A stretch of 64,000 nucleotides of DNA from Cytophagaceae bacterium (lineage in GTDB: Bacteria; Bacteroidota; Bacteroidia; Cytophagales; Cytophagaceae). Every line of letters begins with the position of its first letter. Position 1 is the stretch's first letter. The position numbers were made by a program, and so were the translations under genes. Of this stretch, positions 59,939-64,000 are shown in pieces. Under the pieces are notes generated by a model. It was not told the origin of the DNA. It saw only the letters and a list, made by a program, of their open reading frames with translations, and ran no database searches. The stretch is from NCBI GenBank assembly GCA_029237685.1, contig JAQZBV010000003.1:1-64000 (forward strand). The letters are read 5' to 3'.

Positions 59939-60724
59939 ATGAGCAAAATAGAATATGGAGTGTGTCAGTTGAGTGTTGTTCCTGTAAGGAGAGAACCGGC
60001 TGATGTTTCAGAAATTGTCACACAACTCATATTCGGAGATTTTATTCAAATCCTGGAAACATCCGAAAACGGCAAGTGGAAAAGAATTCGTGGCGCTTTT
60101 GACGGTTATGAGGGCTGGATCGACAAACGTCAGTTTGTACCGGTAGAAAAATCAACCTATGATCGAGCCTCCTCTCAGGTCATGCCGTTTTGTTCTTCCT
60201 TTTTCGGTCTGATTAAAAGTGAAACCATGGTTTACCCGGTATTCATGGGAAGCCGGCTGCCTTTTCTGCGCAACAACATCATTGAACTCGGCGATCAATA
60301 CTATATTTTTGAAGGAGAATATGCTTTGCCGATGCCTTACGATCCCATCAAAATGGAAGTGGCGGCGCGCATGTACATGAATACACCCTACTTATGGGGC
60401 GGTAAATCGCATTTTGGCATTGATTGTTCCGGCTTTGTACAACAGATCTTCCGCAATTTTTACATCAACCTTCCAAGAGATGCCTGGCAGCAGGAGTTGA
60501 TCGGAGAACCAGTACCTTTTGGCTTTCATGGTACCGGGGATTTAGCCTTTTTTAGCAATTCGGCAGGGAAGGTGACCCATGTAGGTATTGTTTTGGCCGG
60601 AGATACCATCATTCATGCTTCCGGTTATGTGAGAATCGATCATCTTACTCAAGAGGGGATTATCGTAGCTGCAACAGGTGAAAATACCCACCAATTAACC
60701 AGTATAAAACGACTGGTAAACTAG
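59939..60724 (+). CDS. SH3-NlpC/P60 peptidase (C40)
   Basis: 261 aa, no signal peptide in sequence. N-terminal bacterial SH3-like domains (about 3-130: VPVRREPADVSEIV, GWIDKRQFVPVEKS), then NlpC/P60 at about 140-260. Catalytic Cys163 (IDCSGFVQQI), His214 (THVGIVL) and His226 (IIHASGY). The arrangement equals the cytoplasmic dipeptidyl-peptidase VI-type enzymes that cut gamma-D-glutamyl-diaminopimelate linkages in recycled peptidoglycan peptides. The gene sits in an operon with tsaD and smpB with a 2-base gap, so it may be transcribed with them under the -7 box at 58456. Confidence 0.9.
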   Translation: MSKIEYGVCQLSVVPVRREPADVSEIVTQLIFGDFIQILETSENGKWKRIRGAFDGYEGWIDKRQFVPVEKSTYDRASSQVMPFCSSFFGLIKSETMVYPVFMGSRLPFLRNNIIELGDQYYIFEGEYALPMPYDPIKMEVAARMYMNTPYLWGGKSHFGIDCSGFVQQIFRNFYINLPRDAWQQELIGEPVPFGFHGTGDLAFFSNSAGKVTHVGIVLAGDTIIHASGYVRIDHLTQEGIIVAATGENTHQLTSIKRLVN

Positions 60725-60744
60725 TACAAATCAATCTTTTCTCC

Positions 60745-60752
60745 TATCTTTG
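60745..60752 (+). promoter_or_regulatory. -7 box of the rpsA promoter
   Basis: TATCTTTG, a full match to TAnnTTTG, 109 bases before the rpsA ATG. It gives a leader of about 100 nt. No TTG was found at the -33 position. Confidence 0.65.
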
Positions 60753-60810
60753 CAATCCCTTCAAAATGGAGGGGCTTTGTGCGTATGTACAAAAGGACGT
60801 TAAACTAATT

Positions 60811-60837
60811 TCATGTACTGTTACCCTGAGTACATGA
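60811..60837 (+). promoter_or_regulatory. rpsA leader hairpin
   Basis: tcatgtact / agtacatga, a 9-bp perfect stem with a 9-base loop, in the long leader of rpsA, 25 bases before the ATG. It could mediate autoregulation of S1 synthesis, as rpsA leaders do in other bacteria. Inference. Confidence 0.5.
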
Positions 60838-60861
60838 TGCAAACTAAGGGAAATTAATTTT

Positions 60862-62652
60862 ATGGCAGAACCAAAAGAATTCAACTGGGACGCGTTTGAA
60901 ACCAAAGGTTTCGGAAGCGGTTACAACAAATCGGAAATCGCCGAGATGGAGAAAATGTATGAATCTACGCTTTCTCAAGTTGAAGAAAAACAAGTATTGA
61001 ATGGAGTGGTAGTAGGTATCACTGACAAAGATGTAATCATCAACGTAGGATTTAAATCTGACGGGTTGGTTTCTTTGTCTGAATTCCGTGATGTAGAAAA
61101 CTTGAAAGTTGGACAGGAATTCGAAGTGTATGTTGAAAACAGAGAAGATGCATCTGGTCAACTGGTCCTTTCTCGTCGTAAGGCGAAAATTGTTAAAGCA
61201 TGGGAGAATATCCAAGGTGCTTTGGACAAAGATTTAGTATTGGAAGCTCTTGTAAAGAGACGTACAAAAGGTGGTTTGATCGTAGATTTGTATGGTGTAG
61301 AAGCTTTCTTACCAGGTTCTCAAATCGATGTGAAACCTATCCGTGACTTCGATGTATTCGTTGGTAAGAAAATGGAAGTGAAAGTTGTGAAAATCAACTA
61401 CACGAACGATAACGTAGTCGTATCTCACAAAGTATTGATCGAAAAAGACATCGAAAAACAAAAAGCCGAAATTCTAAACAATTTAGAAAAAGGTCAAGTG
61501 TTGGAAGGTGTGATCAAAAACATGACCAACTTCGGTGTATTCATCGATCTTGGAGGTGTAGACGGTCTATTGCACATCACAGATATTTCTTGGGGTCGCA
61601 TCAGCCATCCGCAAGAAGTGCTTAAACTGGACGATAAAGTTCAGGTGGTGGTATTGGATTTTGACGATGAGAAGAAACGTATCTCTTTAGGTATGAAACA
61701 ACTTACGTCTCATCCTTGGGATTCATTGTCTGGAGACCTGCAAGTAGGTTCAAAAGTAAAAGGTAAAATCGTAAACGTTGCAGATTACGGTGCATTCCTT
61801 GAGCTTCTTCCAGGTGTTGAAGGCTTGATCCACGTATCTGAAATGTCTTGGTCCCAGCACTTGAGAAACCCACAGGATTTCATCTCTGTAGGTGACGAAC
61901 TAGAAGCTGTAGTATTGACATTGGATCGTGACGAACGCAAAATGTCTCTTGGCATCAAGCAATTGACTGAAGATCCTTGGACTAAACAAGATGTGCTTGT
62001 GAAGTATGGTATAGAAACGAAACACAAAGGTGTGGTTCGTAACTTGACTAACTTCGGTTTGTTCATCGAACTAGAAGAAGGTATTGACGGATTGGTTCAC
62101 GTATCTGATTTGTCTTGGACCAAGAAAGTAAAACACCCATCTGAATTCATCAAAGTAGGTGAGTCATTGGACGTAGTGGTGTTGGAATTGGATGTTGAAA
62201 ACAGAAGATTGGCACTAGGTCACAAACAATTGGAAGAAAATCCTTGGAACACTTTCGAAACTATTTTCAGCCCAGGATCAGTACACCGTAGCACAATTCT
62301 TTCTAAAAACGACAAAGGAGCAGTATTAGAGCTTCCTTACGGATTGGAAGGATTTGCCGCTGTGAAACACTTAGTGAAACAAGACGGTTCTATAGCGGAA
62401 GCTGGTGAAGCATTGGATTTCAAAGTAGTGGAGTTCCACAAAGAAGAAAAAAGAATCATATTGTCTCACACGAAGACATTCTCTGAAGTAGAAGAGGATG
62501 CTGCAGTTGCAGGTGCTGACAAGAAGAAAAAAGCTCCTGCTGCTAAAGGCGCGAAAGCTGCTGCTCCTGCTAAAGACGTTGAGAAATCAACCCTTGGTGA
62601 CATCGAAGCACTTTCTAACCTGAAAGAGCAAATGGACGGAGACAAGAAGTAG
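60862..62652 (+). CDS. rpsA: 30S ribosomal protein S1
   Basis: Binds mRNA and brings it to the 30S subunit; also a general RNA chaperone. 596 aa with six S1 domains: domain 1 (VLNGVVVGITDKDVIINVGF), domain 2 (ALVKRRTKGGLIVDLYGVEA), domain 3 (GVIKNMTNFGVFIDLGGVDG), domain 4 (GKIVNVADYGAFLELLPGVE), domain 5 (GVVRNLTNFGLFIELEEGID), and a less conserved domain 6 (ILSKNDKGAVLELPYGLEGF). The C-terminal tail is Ala/Lys-rich (KKKKAPAAKGAKAAAPAK), as in many Bacteroidota S1. Upstream leader with hairpin; strong terminator downstream. Confidence 0.97.
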   Translation: MAEPKEFNWDAFETKGFGSGYNKSEIAEMEKMYESTLSQVEEKQVLNGVVVGITDKDVIINVGFKSDGLVSLSEFRDVENLKVGQEFEVYVENREDASGQLVLSRRKAKIVKAWENIQGALDKDLVLEALVKRRTKGGLIVDLYGVEAFLPGSQIDVKPIRDFDVFVGKKMEVKVVKINYTNDNVVVSHKVLIEKDIEKQKAEILNNLEKGQVLEGVIKNMTNFGVFIDLGGVDGLLHITDISWGRISHPQEVLKLDDKVQVVVLDFDDEKKRISLGMKQLTSHPWDSLSGDLQVGSKVKGKIVNVADYGAFLELLPGVEGLIHVSEMSWSQHLRNPQDFISVGDELEAVVLTLDRDERKMSLGIKQLTEDPWTKQDVLVKYGIETKHKGVVRNLTNFGLFIELEEGIDGLVHVSDLSWTKKVKHPSEFIKVGESLDVVVLELDVENRRLALGHKQLEENPWNTFETIFSPGSVHRSTILSKNDKGAVLELPYGLEGFAAVKHLVKQDGSIAEAGEALDFKVVEFHKEEKRIILSHTKTFSEVEEDAAVAGADKKKKAPAAKGAKAAAPAKDVEKSTLGDIEALSNLKEQMDGDKK

Positions 62653-62676
62653 TACTTTAGTCGCCTTATAGTTATA

Positions 62677-62709
62677 AAAGAGTCCCGCTATTGCGGGACT
62701 CTTTTTTTA
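62677..62709 (+). terminator. rpsA terminator
   Basis: agagtcccgc TATT gcgggactct followed by a run of T: a 10-bp GC-rich stem with a 4-base loop. Confidence 0.92.
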
Positions 62710-62717
62710 TTCATACA

Positions 62718-62784
62718 AGGGACGAGCTAGGAGCTAGGAGGGACGACATCGTTAATCGTACCTCCTAGCTCCTAGCTCGTCCCT
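62718..62784. repeat. AGCTAGG heptamer arrays, perfect 24-bp inverted pair
   Basis: Left arm agggacgagctaggagctag plus aggagg... (62718-62741); right arm at 62761-62784 is its exact 24-base reverse complement. Each arm carries gagctag twice at period 7. The 19-base loop is gacgacatcgttaatcgta. It sits right after the rpsA terminator and before the tRNA-Cys promoter. Confidence 0.9.
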
Positions 62785-62832
62785 CTTCTACTATTTTTTC
62801 ACTAAAACATTTTATCTAACCATCTAAATATG

Positions 62833-62840
62833 TACTTTTG
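62833..62840 (+). promoter_or_regulatory. -7 box of the tRNA-Cys promoter
   Basis: TACTTTTG, a full TAnnTTTG match, ending 7 bases before the mature tRNA 5' end, so the primary transcript has almost no leader. Confidence 0.65.
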
Positions 62841-62846
62841 ACAAAT

Positions 62847-62917
62847 GGTCCTGTGGCCGAGTGGCTAGGCTCAGCTCTGCAAAAGCTGCTACACCAGTTC
62901 GAATCTGGTCGGGACCT
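62847..62917 (+). tRNA. tRNA-Cys (GCA)
   Basis: Acceptor stem ggtcctg / cgggacc (7 bp with one G-U); D arm gcc/ggc with gagtggcta loop; anticodon stem cagct/agctg with loop ctgcaaa, giving anticodon GCA (Cys); variable ctac; T arm accag/ctggt with loop ttcgaat; discriminator U73, typical of tRNA-Cys. 71 nt. CCA is not encoded (tcta follows). Confidence 0.97.
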
Positions 62918-62927
62918 CTAATACAAT

Positions 62928-62974
62928 AAGGGTGTAGAGCAAGTTAAGATCTTGTACTACACCCTTGTTTTTTT
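62928..62974. terminator. Terminator after tRNA-Cys, shared with the histidine kinase
   Basis: aagggtgtag / ctacaccctt, a 10-bp stem, then g and seven T. On the plus strand it terminates the tRNA; the mirror A/T context can serve the converging kinase gene. Confidence 0.85.
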
Positions 62975-64000
62975 ACAACCTCTGACTGTTACGGTAACTG
63001 TTGTTGTCAAGAATGGGTATAAAGACATTAAATATAGCCCCTTTGCCCTCTTCACTTTGTGCATTGATATAGCCCAAATGATTTTCTGCTATTTTTTTAC
63101 ATAAGGCCAAACCAATTCCCGTTCCCGAATAATCCTGTTTGCCGTGTAAGCGCTGAAATAAGGAAAAAATGACTTTGTTGTATTGTTCTTCAAATCCAAT
63201 TCCATTATCCTCAAAGGTAATATGATGGTAGCGGTCGTGGATGAGATTTTGAGGGGGATCAAGAAGTTGTTCTTTGTTTACGATTTTAGAACTAATTTTT
63301 ATAACAGGTTTTTTACAACAGAATTTTAACGAATTACTGATCAGATTTGAAAACAGCTGTCCTATTTGAATAGAATTACCAGATACAAGCGGTAAGGGAT
63401 CATTGCTGATGTCAGCTTGTTTTTCTTCAATGAGCAACTCAAAATCTTCTTTCACATCTTTGAGAATGTCATTTAGATTGACAGTAGTGTAAACTTCTTT
63501 TTCCTTGGACAGTCGACTGTAGTTTAGTAATGATTTCACCAAGTCTGACATGCGTTTGGCAGAAGCGTCTAGCTTGTTAAAATATTTTTTTACAAACTCT
63601 TTATCGTGAAAGTTGCTTTGTATCAACTCCGTGAAAGTTTGGATTTTCCGAAGGGGTTCTTGTAAGTCATGTGAAGCCACATAAGCGAATTGCTCGAGTT
63701 CGCTATTTTGTATTTCAAGTTCTGCTGTGTAAGCAGCCAATTTTTCTTCCACCACTTTTTGTGCCGTGAGGTCCCGTGTTACTTTTGAAAAGCCAATCAC
63801 ATCACCTTCCTTATTGTGTAAAGCCGTAATAACAATTGTCCCCCAAAACTTCATTCCTCCTTTTCTAAGTCGCCAACCTTCCTGAACAGCCTTTCCTTTT
63901 TCTTTTGCTTCCGCTAATAATTTATAAGGCAGGTTGCTTTTACGGTCTTGTTCTGTATAAAATAGTTCAAATTTTTTCCCGACCACTTCCGAAGCGGTAT
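62973..64000 (-). CDS. PAS-domain histidine kinase (5' end beyond the window)
   Basis: The C-terminal part of a sensor kinase. The track start (GTG at 63986) is internal: upstream codons up to base 64000 are open and keep the PAS reading (TASEVVGKKFELFYTE). Seen: the end of a PAS domain (about 1-75: GWRLRKGGMKFWGTIVITAL, GFSKVTRDLTAQK), a coiled coil, HisKA with the phospho-acceptor His in YVASHDLQEPLRKIQTF, and HATPase_c with NLISNSLKFC, FEDNGIGFEE and SGTGIGLALCKKIAENH. This arrangement is typical of phytochrome-like or two-component hybrid kinases; the sensed signal and response partner are not known. Converges on the tRNA-Cys terminator. Confidence 0.9.
   Translation of the reverse strand, partial: TASEVVGKKFELFYTEQDRKSNLPYKLLAEAKEKGKAVQEGWRLRKGGMKFWGTIVITALHNKEGDVIGFSKVTRDLTAQKVVEEKLAAYTAELEIQNSELEQFAYVASHDLQEPLRKIQTFTELIQSNFHDKEFVKKYFNKLDASAKRMSDLVKSLLNYSRLSKEKEVYTTVNLNDILKDVKEDFELLIEEKQADISNDPLPLVSGNSIQIGQLFSNLISNSLKFCCKKPVIKISSKIVNKEQLLDPPQNLIHDRYHHITFEDNGIGFEEQYNKVIFSLFQRLHGKQDYSGTGIGLALCKKIAENHLGYINAQSEEGKGAIFNVFIPILDNNSYRNSQRL

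Overview
This window looks like a chromosomal segment of a free-living Bacteroidota bacterium, probably Cytophagales or a relative. The lineage evidence is a giant secreted protein with a type IX secretion (T9SS) C-terminal sorting domain, two TonB-dependent receptors, Bacteroidota-type families (DUF1573, DUF2279, DUF3078, DUF4421-like, Smr/DUF2027-like, a fused branched-chain E1 alpha-beta), mostly weak Shine-Dalgarno sequences, and several promoters with the Bacteroidetes -7 box TAnnTTTG. No plasmid, phage, transposase or CRISPR features were seen, so most genes are ordinary chromosomal ones.

Layout. 1-5.1 kb: the 3' part of an LTA-synthase-like sulfatase converging on leuS, then a repeat-rich spacer. 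5.1-12.5 kb: a Cys/Lys-rich secreted peptide, thyA, a MazG-like pyrophosphohydrolase, a Cys-rich acidic lipoprotein with no ATG start, an Imm8-like immunity protein, and two DUF2142 membrane proteins flanking a CPCC protein. 12.7-16.3 kb: DEAD-box helicase, Fsr-like MFS transporter, YHS protein and a 58-aa His-rich secreted peptide missed by the ORF track. 16.4-34.3 kb: an envelope and secretion region with a T9SS cargo protein and its small partner, two TonB receptors, a DUF4421-like protein, a phospholipase-A1-like outer membrane protein, a sorbosone-dehydrogenase-like protein, an OmpA/beta-propeller protein, an FAD oxidoreductase and a SCO1-like protein. 34.4-45.7 kb: metabolism (poxB-like, MBL hydrolase, AMP nucleosidase, stand-alone HsdR_N, ald, DUF1573, E1 alpha-beta, acyltransferase). 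45.8-53.8 kb: a 51-aa membrane peptide, a DinB protein, lipoproteins, a LuxE-like protein, a sigma-54 response regulator without a DNA-binding domain, rnpB, and Smr, DUF2279 and DUF3078 proteins. 53.8-64 kb: tamB divergent from tsaD-smpB-nlpC, rpsA, tRNA-Cys and a PAS histidine kinase cut by the window end.

The most striking non-gene content is three intergenic repeat systems. (1) Tandem 7-bp arrays of four unrelated sequences (GGTCAGT, TCTGAAA, AACTAAC, AGCTAGG), mostly as inverted pairs and mostly within a few bases of a stop codon. (2) Two copies of a ~175-bp element with conserved flanks and loop but a completely different, perfectly self-complementary stem in each copy. (3) Six or more copies of a GCGTTAGGGAT...ACGCC element, again with exchangeable internal hairpins. 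All three preserve structure while sequence changes. I consider them the best candidates for something undescribed.

The gene order is otherwise that of many short operons. Intergenic spacing is tight: two convergent pairs share a palindromic double stop, and tamB and tsaD have abutting start codons with a -7 box inside tamB. Family assignments come from recognising motifs by eye; no database search was run.
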